Of a stretch of DNA of 64,000 nt, positions 12,720 through 23,554 are shown in pieces. Made by a program: the position numbers and the translations under genes. Below the pieces are notes generated by a model. It was not told the DNA's origin. It worked only from the letters and a program-made list of their open reading frames with translations, and ran no database searches. Each line of letters opens with the position of its first letter. The first letter of the stretch is position 1. Where the stretch lies: the NCBI RefSeq assembly GCF_005239225.2, contig NC_133284.1, positions 47,400,697-47,464,696 of the forward strand, written 5' to 3'. The stretch is from Populus alba. Taxonomy: Eukaryota; Streptophyta; Magnoliopsida; Malpighiales; Salicaceae.

Positions 12720-14290
12720 TGTTCATGACCATTTCGCGAAGTTGTTTATAAGTGGCTTTTTGTTGTTCAGACTCCGCTCTTTATTGTGCTTGAGACGCTT
12801 TGAGTTGTGCGTACTTCGCTGATAGGTGGTCGAATTTTTTGATGAGCTAAGCCGTGTGTTGCTACAAGGCCACAAACTCCTTAGATTGGGAGTTCGATAT
12901 TGATTGGGATCTCCCAAGGGTTGAAACACTACGGGTCGACTGCAAGTTGTAGGCCGTAATGTTAGAGAGCCCATAAACCTGATTTTAATCGGGTCTACCT
13001 GACGATCCAACCTCCATCCATAAATTCAGATCGAATTCTGGATGGGTCAAAGGATCATCCCCGTATCTCTCCCTCAACCGATTATTATAGGTCTCCTGGA
13101 AATAAAAAAAACTAATCATCATATTCAATTCAATAAACATCATAACTTATAAAAGAAAATGGTTGAACAAACATACCACAAAATGTTGAGCATAGTTGTC
13201 AACGAACTGTTGTGCCCCCTTTTGGTGGTCTTGACTCTGCACATGCGTCTCCACAAACAGCTCTATTGGGCTCGGCTCACATCCAAGAGACATAGCCTAT
13301 AATGAAAAAGATTTACTAACAACAACTTAATTTAACGATATATTTCATTTAAATTAATCTTGTCATCTGTTTCACATGTGCAACAAACAGAACGAAGCCA
13401 CTGATATGCGTTGTCACCGACCCATGAATTGGCCGATTCCGGTTATCAGCACTGGACCATGAGCATCGTGTGAACCACTCAAACATATCACTTGCTCAAG
13501 ATAGTGCGGCCATATATCTTCCGGGATGTATATCTGTTTGAAATCCCTCCAAACCGCAACATTGTTCCAGCCTTGGAAACCCCTATCTCTCTTGGTTTTT
13601 TTTGCCCTTTTTTGTGCTTCATACCAAAAATCACGCAACCTACTTCATGCAACCAAAAATTATATTTTGAAACATAATTTTTTATCGAAAAAAAGTCTTG
13701 TATTGTTTTTGATGTTACATAGTTGCCGCGTGATTTTCCCACACCCTCCTCACAACAGTGTTATGCTCATTGTTCTAACAAAATTTGTCCTATGTATAAA
13801 TAATTAATTTTAAATAAAATAATAATTTATTATTTACAATTTTATGAATAATTTATTAAAAATAAGCTGAAAATTATAAATTAACACCAACATCAAATCT
13901 TTCAAACCATGTATTGATTTGAGGCATCCATTCAGGATGCTTGGATATTTGACTTCATTGAAACAATGGAATCTCCATCGATGATTTAAACGCCGATGAT
14001 ATTACTCAGGCAGCCTCAATGTTTGTGAACCTGAAAATAAATGAAATTAATGAATTAGTGATTACTTCATAAATTATGTTGTAATTGTTTTATATAAAAC
14101 AAAAACTAAAACCTTAACAAACTTACATTGAAAGGTCGTCCTTCCACTGTGCCTCGTACTTGCGGGTAAATGGAATTCGCTGTGAAGGCACACTGCCTTT
14201 GTGATGTGAACTAGCGCTGGAAGAGGCAGCATCGATTGACGGCGCAGGTGGTGTAGAAGCCTCTTCTTGAGAGGCTACCTAAGGAAATAT
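12720..14290 (-). pseudogene. Transposase_24 (Ptta/En/Spm) type gene, degraded
   Basis: Exon-like minus-strand pieces can be read in order. About 14270-14125 gives SVPSQRIPFTRKYEAQW and a donor at 14125. About 14035-13870 contains WMPQINTWF. 13742-13400 includes LRDFWYEAQKRAKKTKRD, WNNVAVWRDFK and, in a shifted frame, SADNRNRPIHGSVTTHISG. About 13295-13180 gives CEPSPIELFVETHVQSQD. About 13100-12880 gives ETYNNRLRERYGDD and TRSVSTLGRSQS. These blocks in this order are typical of the plant transposase family carried by CACTA elements. Several stops (near 14010, 13800 and 12985) and frameshifts make it inactive. Exon limits are estimates. Confidence 0.7.
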
Positions 14291-14508
14291 CATCCTCGCT
14301 GCTAGACGAACTAGTTGCTACTATACATGAGCGACCAACTCTGATTTTCATTTTACGCATATACATAATTTTATACAAATAATTATAAAATTAAATTTAA
14401 ATATTTTTAAAAAATTCAACAGTACCTCCCCTATACTGGATACTACCTAAATCCACAAAACCTGCACATATTAGCAATAGCCACAACCAATTGACCTTAT
14501 CTATACTA

Positions 14509-15075
14509 ATTATTCCAACATATTCAATTACTAATCCTAAGGTAAATTCAACATTAAGAATTACAATTCAACAAATTATTCAATAATTATGTCAATACAA
14601 CAATAAAATATATTCAATAAATTTTTTTAAAAAAACTCTAGACTAAAAATTAAAATAAATGGAAAAAATTAAACATAAATCATGCAATAATAGAGTAAAA
14701 TTAATAATTATTCCAAAATATTCAATTACTAATACTAAGGTAAATTCAACATTAACAATTACAATTCAAAAAATTATTCAATAATTATGCCAATACAACA
14801 AGACAATAAATTCAAAAAAAAAAACTCTAGACTAACAATCAAAATAAATGGAAAAAAATAAACACAAATCATGCAATAATAGAGTAAAATTAATAATTAT
14901 TCCAACATATTCAATTACTAATTCTAAGGTAAATTCAACATTAACAATAATATTCAACAAATTAACTAATAATAATTATGCCAAATACAACAATAAAAAA
15001 CTTCAATAAATTAAAAAAAAAAACTATAGACTTTAGGAATGAAATATGCTTACCTTAATAATGTGTTAAATTCAA
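14509..15075. repeat. AT-rich tandem repeat, about 190-198 bp, roughly three copies
   Basis: The phrase TATTCCAACATATTCAATTA recurs at 14511, 14709 and 14898, each time followed by the same order of AT-rich words. It lies inside the CACTA relic, upstream (in gene sense) of the transposase exons. Confidence 0.8.
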
Positions 15076-15630
15076 GACTTTATCTACATTACAAAAAATA
15101 CACCAAAACAAAAAAACATAACAAAAATAAAAAATAGCTAAAAAAAAAAAACCTTAAAGTAAAATGAAATAGAAGATACATATACCTTTTAATCTGATGA
15201 AGATTCACAAGAAAACTTGCTGGAGATTGTAGGGGAAAGCTTTGAAGAATTGAGAGGAAAAAAAATCAAAATTTAAGGTGAAAAACGGAGGAGAAGAAAA
15301 AAAATGAACTGAAGGGGCGGTTGCTGGAACTTATAAGGCAGGTTTACCAACAAATTCACCGATGGAAATAAAAATAATTATTATTTTAATTTATTATGTC
15401 GGTGAAGTTTCAAAAATCTGTTGGTAATTTTTGAATTTCGCACCAAAATTTTTAATTACCCTCCATATTTTTCGTGGTCCGTCAGTAATTTTGTCGGCCA
15501 GATGACGCAGTTAGAGATGCATTTAATGCACCACCCTTTGGAATTTGCACAATCCATCGGTAATTTTTATCGGTAACATTGACCCGCCGACAACTTACCG
15601 ATGGAAGTAAATCTGTCGGTAAGCACATAA

Positions 15631-15870
15631 GTGATTGTGGCATTTCAAGTAATTATTTTTGAACTCTCTGTGAAATGCCAATGCACGTTAAAAAATCGGT
15701 ATCGAAATCGGTGATTATGACATTTCAGGTAATTATTTTCGAACTATCTGTGAAATGTCGACGGACGTGTATCCGTTGGTATTGTTGTCGGTGATTGTGG
15801 CATTTCAAGTAATTATTTTTTACCTCTCTGTGAAATGCCGACGGACGTGAACCATCAGTATGGCCGTTGG
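15631..15870. repeat. CACTA subterminal tandem repeat, 80-bp unit, three copies
   Basis: Copies start at 15631, 15711 and 15791 (GTGATTGTGGCATTTCA...). Each unit has CATTTCA...TGAAATG inverted words, so single units can fold. Confidence 0.88.
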
Positions 15871-16310
15871 TAGTTTTTGCATTGTATAAGAAAGGTTGTA
15901 TTTGTATTGTCTATTTACATTCCTGCAAAAACTTAAATGATAAACTGTCCATCGCATAAAACAATAACAACAACGCTTAAACAATAAATATTTTGTGTTA
16001 CAAAATATATCATCCATAATCTCAAGTACATGAAAAAAAGGGTTTTACACAGAGCTTCATTTTGAAAGTTAGTCATAATTTTCTTCTTCATCATCAATTG
16101 AATAGTCATCACCTTCATCGCAATTTTTTTTAATTTTGAACTTTCCATCCGTAATTCAATCGGTAACTACCGACGTAAAGTGTCCGTCGGTAGTTACCAA
16201 CTGAAGTACGGACGAAAAAAGTTTCGTTGGTAATTTCGCCCTTAAATTACCAACAGAAAAATTCTGTTTGTAAATCCGTTGCTATTAAGCGAATTTCTGG
16301 TAATGTGTGT

Positions 16311-16572
16311 ACTATCCTTTCACTTTCAGTTTTCAATGCTTCCTTCCTTATTTTCCAACTATAATTCTCCACTGCTCTTGAGACCATTGCTCCATCACAA
16401 TCTCTAAGTAATGGCAAGACCTGTGTTTCTAGAGAAGGAAACTTTGAACTAGGTTTCTTTAGCCCTGGAATATCTAAGAATCGTTACTTGAGAATTTGGT
16501 ACAAAAAAATCCCAGTTAGAACAGTTCTTTGGGTTGCAAACTGGAGGAAACCAATGGAAGATTCTTTTGCAT
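16311..16572 (+). pseudogene. G-type lectin S-receptor-like kinase, N-terminal lectin piece
   Basis: From about 16368 one frame reads as the start of a bulb-lectin (B_lectin) domain, with the words TIAPSQSLSNGKTCVSREG, NFELGFFSPG, RYLRIWYKKIPVRT and VLWVAN. It ends near 16572, where an old Athila LTR fragment begins. The next part of the same gene family resumes at 41895 on the same strand, about 25 kb away. In plants these receptors sit in the plasma membrane and signal through a cytoplasmic kinase. A stop just before the recognisable domain, and the missing signal peptide, show decay. Family assignment is strong; identity of the parent gene is unknown. Confidence 0.82.
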
Positions 16573-17093
16573 AAAACATCATTGCTAAAATCAAAATTTG
16601 AATAGATAGTCTTCATGAAAGTTATGAGAAATTGTCTCATCTTTCCAATAAAATAAGAATGGGGTAATTTGAACTTCTAGAACTCGAGATATGGGCTGAA
16701 CATTTAACAGTGTCGGGCTATAAGACAAATTCTAACTTCTCTGTTGTTGATACAATTTGAATTTGAAAAATGACCATTTTTGAATCTTGGACTCTTATGA
16801 AAAGTTTTAGGACTATGTTTTAAGCTTTCTATCCATATTAAACCAGACCTAAATCCAAGTTATTACAGCTCCAGTTATGATCCAAAAATTGAATGGTGTT
16901 CCAGTTTGAATACAATCAACATCTCTTTTCTAAGTTTAGCCCTCTCTTTGTCTTCTCAATTTCAGTAGTTAAAACTTATCAATCAATCCTTTGATTTATG
17001 TCATAGGCCTGTTAAGGAGTTATTGATACTTTTAAGTGCAAAACATGATGATATAAAATCTTGATAAAAAAATGCACTTTTAAGTACTAATCA
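16573..17093 (-). repeat. old, diverged Athila-type LTR fragment
   Basis: Aligns by eye with the promoter-proximal part of LTR1-LTR4, including GAACTTCTAGAACTCGAGAT and the terminal AAGTACTAATCA. It is clearly more diverged than the other copies, ends exactly at the LTR terminus (TGATTA on the minus strand) and abuts the copia B LTR. Confidence 0.8.
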
Positions 17094-17343
17094 ATAAGAG
17101 TTGAAGCAGAGAAAAGATAATGATTTCATAAATAAAAGAATACTTATTTAAAGGTTTACAAACTCAACTAAAAATAATGAAAAAATAACAACAACAATCA
17201 GAAGTTTGTTGCACTACTACTACGTAACAAAAAATAAGAAAATCTAACTGAAAAATCTATTTTAAAACAGTAATACGAAAGACAAGTCACAACAACATTT
17301 ATTCCAGTCTTCAAATTCTGGAAAATTCTCATAAATTCTAACA
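17094..17343 (-). repeat. copia B 3' LTR (clipped)
   Basis: Matches 41620-41894 by eye, with shared phrases such as AGAATACCTATTTAAAGG-like words and TTATTCCAGTCTTCA. The outer end is missing, replaced by the old Athila LTR fragment. In element sense it begins TGTTAGAATT at 17343 after the purine tract AAAGAGGAG. Confidence 0.85.
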
Positions 17344-17349
17344 CTCCTC

Positions 17350-19784
17350 TTTAGATTAGCCTTAAACAAACCAAGTTTCATCCTTAGACATTCCAGCCGT
17401 GAGTTAAGAAGTGCTTTAGTCATAATATCAATAAGTTGAACATCTGATAGTAATGAAGCTTTATAAGTAGATTCTTCTGAACTTCTCTTATGGAGTGAAA
17501 TTTCACATTAATGTGCTTGGTTTTGTCATGTTGAGCATGATTTTGAGCAATGGAAATGGCAGACTTGTTGTCATAATAAAGCTACTACTTAGCCCAAATC
17601 AGCAAGTAATTTGTTTAACCAAATTACTTGATTTGCAGCAGCTGCCATGGAGATATATTCTGCTTCTGCAGTTGATTGTGTGCCACCACCTCTTGCTTTT
17701 TTGCATTCCAATAGATTGCACCTGAACCAATGGTGAAAATATACCTAGAAGTGATTTTCATGTCATCAACACTCCCTACCCAGTCACTGTCTGCATATCC
17801 AATTAATTTTACTCCTCTTGTCTTTGAGTACCAAATGCCAAGGTCGAATGTTCCTCTAATATACTTCAACACCCTCTTAGCAACTCTCATGTGAATATTG
17901 ATAGCAATTTTATAAGGTGTCAGCATAAAAGTGACATCACCAACTGCAGACCATCTTCATCTTGTTTCAGATACAAGGTAGCTTCATTTTCACTTCTTTT
18001 GAATCCCAGTTGAATCAAATGAGTATCAATTATGCTATACTAGGCCATTGGTGCTTGCTTTAAGCCATAAAGAGCGTATACTTTGTGTTCATGACCAACA
18101 ACTTCAAAGCCTTCTGGTTTCTCAACATAGGTTTCTTCGAGTATCCTGTTTAGAAAAGCAAACTTGACATCTAAATGATAAACTTTTCATTCCTTTTGAC
18201 CTGCAAGTGCAAGTAGAAGTCTTATAGTGTCATGCCTAGCTACTCGTGCAACTTGAGCAAAGCCTTTAACAACCAATCTAGCCTTGTGTTTGAAAATTCA
18301 ACCATTTGCATTGAATTTGGTTCTGATGACCCACTTCACACCAATTTCCTTTTTATCTTCAGGAAGTTCTGTTAATCTCTAAGTTCCATTTCTTTTAATG
18401 GAATCAATTTTTGATTTTATTGCATCAATCTAAGCTGGAACTCTTGCAACTTTGGTTTATTTTGTAGGCTCAACATGTACAAGATTACATCTTTCATACA
18501 CATCAGACAATGGCCTCACCTTAAGTATTGATGTATCTGAAGTTGCTACAATGTCTAGAAAACCTTCAACACCAGTTCTTCTTACTTTTGATTCAGGAGC
18601 TGTTTTGGTTGTCTGATCAACTTCCTTTAACTCCCAATTCCAGTAGGAATTCGTATCAAAATGTACATCTCTGCTAATCTGAACTTTAGCTACATTCAGA
18701 TTGTATATTCTGTAACCTTTAGATTATGCCGCATATCCCATAAGAATTCCTTTCTCGGTTCCTTCATCAAGTTTCCCTCTTTTAGCAGATGACACATGAA
18801 AGTAGCACAATGATCTTGCACTTTGAGATGTTTAGCAGTAGGTCGTACACTAGACCATGCTTCTAATGATGTTTTGATTTGAACAGACCTAGTTGGTAGT
18901 CTATTAAGCAAATATACTGAAGTATTTACTGCTTCAGCCCATAGAAACCTTGGTAACTTCTTTTTAAACAAAATACATCTGGACATCTCCATCACAGTCC
19001 TGTTCTTCCTTTTAGAAACTCTATTTTGATGTGGAGAGTATGGAACTGTCAACTGATGTACAGTCCCAACATCTAGACAAAAGTCATTGAACTCCTTCGA
19101 AGTATACTCTCCTTCATTATCAGTTCTCAACACCTTAATTTTCTGACCACTTTGAGTTTCAGCCATACTCTTGAAGTTTCTGAACATTGAAAGTGCTTGT
19201 GACTTGGTTTTCAAAAAATAAACCTAAGTCATTCTACTAAAGTCATCAATGAATAATATGAAATACACATTATTGCTCAAAAAAGCGGTGCTCATTGGTC
19301 CATAGATGTCTGAATGGACTAACTCTAGCTTGTGAGTGGCTCTTTTGGATATACTTTGAGGAAGTGATTGTCGGTGTTACTTCCCAAGTTCATAGCTTCC
19401 ATAGGTTTGGGCACTAACCTGAATTTCAAGCATATCTTTTACCATACCAGCATCATACAACAACTTTAATGATTTTAAATTGTAATGACCAAATCGTTTG
19501 TGCCAAACAATACTTTCATCAATCTTGGCATTGAACATATGCCCTTCAATAGCATTGAGCTTCAAATAGAAGCTATTACCATCCATTTTGATTTTTACTA
19601 TCTCTGAATCATGTGTATCAGTGTTAAAGTAAAATCTCTCTTTAAAAGAGACTTCATAACCATTTCTTAGCATCTGTGCAACACTAAGGAGATTTTGATC
19701 TAGTTCTGGAATGTAAAGAACATTTGTGATGGTTTTATACCTTTATTTGTCCTGACTAAAACAGTGCCTTTTCCATTAGCCTAC
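17350..19784 (-). pseudogene. copia B pol (integrase, RT, RNase H), broken
   Basis: In minus-strand order: GAG-pre-integrase (19673-19377, WHKRFGHYNLKSLK); integrase (19214-18696, LRTDNEGEYTSKEF); RT pieces (about 18500-17935, including YSIIDTHLIQLGF); RNase H (17926-17624, KLIGYADSDWVG). Two inactivating changes stand out besides stops. The catalytic glutamate block reads NRVSKRKN, so the Glu is a Lys. The RT stretch holding the YxDD motif is absent, with the frame jumping from the RT palm to the RNase H connection near 17935. The 5' side ends abruptly at 19784 against an Athila LTR. Confidence 0.85.
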
Positions 19785-20738
19785 TGATTCGTACTTAAAA
19801 GTGCATGTTTATTAAGGTTTTATATCATCATTTTGCACTTGAAATATCAATAACTCGTTAACTAAAACATGTTTTATAATAACAAGTTTGATACTATAAG
19901 ATACCTTAATTTATGGTAAATGCTCATCTTAAATGCAGGACTGTCACATAAATAAAAGTATTGATTGATGAGTTTAAGCATTGAAAGTGAAAGGAAAAAG
20001 AGATGGCCAAACTAAGAAAAGAGATGTCGGTGCAGTCCAAACCGGAACATTGCTCGGTAATTGGATCATATCTGGAGCTCTATATCTCGGATTTAGGTCC
20101 ATTTTATATGGATGGAAAGGTAAGAAAAAGGCCTACAACTTTCATGTGGAGTCCAAGATTTAAAAAGGTCGTTTTAAAGTTCAAATTGAAGGAACAACAA
20201 AGAAGTCCGAAGCTGTCCTGCAGCCCAAACACTATTTAGTGTTCAGCCCATATCTTGAGTTCTAGAAGTCCAAATGACCTCATCTTTTTTTTGTTGGAAA
20301 GCTGAGACAATTTCCTAGAACATTCCTAAGGATTCTGGGCAAATTATGATGTTAGCAATGATGTGTTGTTCAGACAAGAAGACAAGGATTGTCACCAAGT
20401 CAAGATGTGGCCACCCACTCATCAATTAGTCAACAAATCAATAGTTCTAAATTTTGGCCTATAAAAGGAGGCACTTACCATGTATTGAGGCATCTTGGTT
20501 TCCAGATCAAGATCATGCTCTTGCTTTCTCTCTTTGCGTTGCTTATGTTTTGCTTTCTTTAATATCAAGTTTATGCACTTTATTTCCTTTCCTTTACTTA
20601 GTTAACTTCTTTCTCATTTATGTTCGTATCTTGTTCATTAATGTTTCTTTCTTTTATTATGTTCAGCTAAGTAAATTATATCAAGGTGAAAAGGGTACAC
20701 TAATGGTGTAAGAATAAGTATAATATAAACTTAACATG
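19785..20738 (+). repeat. LTR5: truncated Athila-type LTR, plus orientation
   Basis: Starts with the LTR terminus TGATTCGTACTTAAAAG and runs through the TATA region to AACTTAACATG, about half of the 1745-bp LTR. It faces LTR4 in opposite orientation across a short spacer. Confidence 0.9.
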
Positions 20739-20751
20739 TATAAAGCTAATA

Positions 20752-21672
20752 CATTAGTGTACCCTTTTCACCTTGACATAATTAACTTAGCTGAACATAA
20801 TGAAAGAAAGAAACATAAATGAACAAGATAAGAACATAAATGAGAAAGAGGTTAACTAAGTAAAGCAAAGGAAATGAAGTGCATAAACTTGATATTAATG
20901 AAAGCAAGACATAAGCAATACAAAGAGAGAAAGCAAGAGCATGATCTTGATCTGGAAACCAAGATGCCTCAATACATGGTAAGTGACTCCTTTTATAGGC
21001 CAAAATTTAGAACTATTGATTTGTTGACTAATTGATGAGTGGGTGGCCATATCTTGACTTGATAACAATCCTTATCTTCTTGTCTGAACAAGACGTCATT
21101 GCTAACATCATAATTTGCCCAGAATCCTTAGGAATGTTCTAGGAAATTGTCTCAGCTTTCCAACAAAAAAAAGATGAGGTCATTTGGACTTCTAGAACTC
21201 AAGATATGGGCTGAACACTAAATAGTGTTTGGGCTGCAGGACAGCTTCGGACTTCTTCGTTGTTCCTTCAATTTGGACTTCAAAAAGACCTTTTTAAATC
21301 TTGGGCTCCTCATAAAGATTGTAGGCCTTTGTCTTACCTTTCCATCCATATAAAATGGACCTAAATCCGATATCTAGAGCTCCAGATATGATCCAATTAC
21401 CGAGCAATGTTCCGGTTTGGACTGCACCGGCATCTCTTTTCTAAGTTTGGCCATCTCTTTGTCCTTTCACTTTCAATACTTAAACTCATCAATCAATCCT
21501 TTTATTTATGTGATAGGCCTGCATTTATGATGAGCATTTACCATAAATTAAGGTATCTTATAGTATCAAACTTGTTATTATAAAACATGCTTTAGTTAAG
21601 GAGTTATTGATACTTCAAGTGCAAAATGATGATATAAAACCTTGATAAACATGCACTTTTAAGTACTAATCA
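20752..21672 (-). repeat. LTR4: truncated 3' LTR of Athila element 3
   Basis: Ends at TACTAATCA (21672), next to the purine tract of element 3. It breaks off at 20752, about 920 bp into an LTR that is 1745 bp elsewhere. The break lies at nearly the same LTR position as that of LTR5. Confidence 0.9.
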
Positions 21673-21684
21673 CACCCCCCCAAC
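21673..21684 (-). other. polypurine tract of element 3
   Basis: Minus strand reads GGTTGGGGGGGTG just before the LTR start TGATTAG. This tract primes plus-strand cDNA. The same tract lies at 26103-26113 and, on the plus strand, at 52628-52638. Confidence 0.85.
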
Positions 21685-22021
21685 CAGCTTATTACTAGTC
21701 CCTAGTAATCTAAAGCGTTAAAATAGAGAAACAATTTGCAAGTTTCACAAAGCAAGGCATTCATCATTCAACTTCCATTAATCTATCCAGATAAAACAAA
21801 CTCTCATTAAATTTATATTCCTGCTTCATACTTCTTAAACAAGATATTAATAAACCTTCTTTTTGTGTGCTCAATGAAAAACATAGATGATGGGGCTTTT
21901 TGTTGGAAGAAAACAATATTATGTTCAAATGTTTTAAGGCGAACTTCCTTGGGTTGGGATTATTTTTTTTTCTTTTTTCTTTTTATTTATATACACATAC
22001 AACTTAAAACACAATGTATCT

Positions 22022-22310
22022 TTAACCCATGTAACGAGTTTTAGGCTAATGACTCCCAGACCAGTTGGTCTTAGGGCATTAGGTGTTGAGACACCCCTAC
22101 GAGCTTAACAACTCGGGTTGCAGATACTGATACGTAGATAGTGCAATGTTTGATTCCCTTAAGCTTTTCTCCTTAACCCATGTAACAAGCTTTGGGCCAA
22201 TAGCTCCCAAGTCAGTTGACTTTAGGGTATTAGGTGTTAAAACACCCCTTCGGGCTTAATTGCTTAGGTTAGGGAGGCTACGAAACCAAACTTATCCACG
22301 TTTTATTATC
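22022..22310 (-). repeat. 151-bp duplicated block in the Athila 3' region, element 3
   Basis: Two diverged copies start at 22022 and 22173 (TTAACCCATGTAAC...). Each carries a GGTGT-loop-ACACC hairpin. The same pair recurs near 26480-26740 and, inverted and more diverged, near 52030-52290. Confidence 0.75.
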
Positions 22311-22875
22311 ATCAATACTATCTTTTTTCTTTTTTCTTTTTTCTTTTTTTTTTTTGCAAATTATATACTATCATTTCCCTTAGTTGTTACCTTCACCAAA
22401 AGAACATAATTAATGTAATAATCCAATGTGCAACCCACAATCATATGTTAAAGTGTGTGTGTGAAAATGAAGGTTTAATAATACTTGTTAAATGAGTATA
22501 TGAGCAGAATCAAGTGATAACAATGCGAGAGTTTGTAAACCTGAATATTTCAAGAAGTATTCTAATAGGCCTTGTTATGAATATTGCAAATAACCATTAG
22601 AAAATTTTTACTAAGATGCGTCTCAAGAATAATTCCTCTTTACTCTGCCATCCTAGTAATAACAGCTTTGCCAAATGGTTTTTTTTTTAAAACAAAAACA
22701 GTTAGTTGGTTAGTGTTTTTTTTTAAAAAAACTACTACCCTCTCCCCCCAACCAAAACGAGACATTGTCCTCAATGTCCTAAGGTAGAAAGATAGAGTAT
22801 AGAAGACATCACCTGAAACAACGAACAATGATAAACCTGAAACACACTTAAACAAATATAAGAAGTAACAAAACA

Positions 22876-23323
22876 ACTTATCATAAAAATCATTAACATT
22901 TAACAAACCTATAGGTTTATGGTGAATGTGCAGTTGGGCCCAATATGAAATATGAAAGATCTCTTCCAATGTGCCCAGACCACCTGGTAAGGCAATGAAG
23001 GCATCAACATGGCTAAACATGGCATTCAGTCGATCAGACATTGTTGGGACCTGTAGTTCCTCTCCAATTGCTTTTCCAATGATGTCCTCATTTGCTAAAG
23101 CTTTGGGGACAACCCCCAAAACTTGACTGCCTCCTAAAAATGCAGCCATTGACACACCTCCCATTAACCCAAGGCTGCCTCCCCCATATACTAAATGAAT
23201 CTTTCTCTCAGCTAGTACCCGACCAAGATGATTTGCTGATTCTAAAAACTCTTTTTCTTTCCCAGGACTGGATCCACCGAAAACACAAATATTTCTTATA
23301 TGATGACTTGAGGAACCTGTCAT
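22876..23323 (-). pseudogene. LOG: LOG cytokinin-activating enzyme, C-terminal deletion (copy 1)
   Basis: Intronless minus-strand copy of LOG carried by Athila element 3. About 149 residues match copy 2 (27362-28015), including RNICVFGGSS, YGGGSLGLMGG and the phosphoribohydrolase motif PGGLGTLEE. After NDFYDKL the frame runs into unrelated sequence and stops only at 22640. The cause is a deletion of about 245 bp relative to copy 2, with a CAA match at the junction. It removes the last helices, so activity is unlikely even though the motif survives. The leader up to 23390, with its TATA-like word, matches copy 2. Confidence 0.88.
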
Positions 23324-23554
23324 TTCTACACACTTCTATATTTGATGAATGTATGGGATGAGTAGAAATGAAGAGGAGAATTTATAGATGAAAAAGTGAA
23401 AATGCAATCATACCACCTATATGTAGGCCAGCTGTAGTCTCACAAACTCTCTCTCTCTCTCTTTATTAATTATTTATTTTGAAAAAGCAAGTGTATGTAC
23501 AGGTAGTTGTGATTGTGGCTCACATCTTCCCTTGGTTTTACGTCCAAGAACGGC

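Larger units (their letters stand above)
11890..16307 (-). mobile_element. CACTA (En/Spm-type) DNA transposon relic 1
   Basis: Both flanks carry clusters of the subterminal motif CCGACGGTAAATCCGTCGG and variants (about 11900-12405 and 15350-16290). Between them lies a degraded minus-strand Transposase_24-like gene. The right end reads TTTCTGGTAATGTG (16294-16307), close to the usual inverted CACTA terminus. I could not find a matching left terminus, so the left edge is approximate. It ends directly against the lectin kinase pseudogene. Confidence 0.72.
19785..21672. repeat. long inverted repeat from two head-to-head LTR halves
   Basis: LTR5 and LTR4 form arms of about 920-950 bp that look highly similar. 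The perfect inner pairing includes GGTGAAAAGGGTACACTAATG with its complement, leaving a loop of only about 45 bases. A transcript across it would fold into a long hairpin. Confidence 0.88.

Noticed and set aside
12191..15870. Spaced repeats that could be mistaken for a CRISPR array
   Set aside because: Units are 80-198 bp, spacers are not unique, and the context is a plant CACTA element.
20454..21003. A conserved 73-85-residue hydrophobic frame starting MAYKRRHLP in every LTR (also 25221-25433, 33087-33323, 36897-37118)
   Set aside because: Its ATG overlaps the LTR TATA box (ATGGCCTATAAAAGG), so the start codon would lie upstream of the transcript start. Conservation follows from LTR identity.
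22640..22875. 78-residue extension of LOG copy 1
   Set aside because: It is 3' noncoding element sequence read through after the deletion, not LOG.
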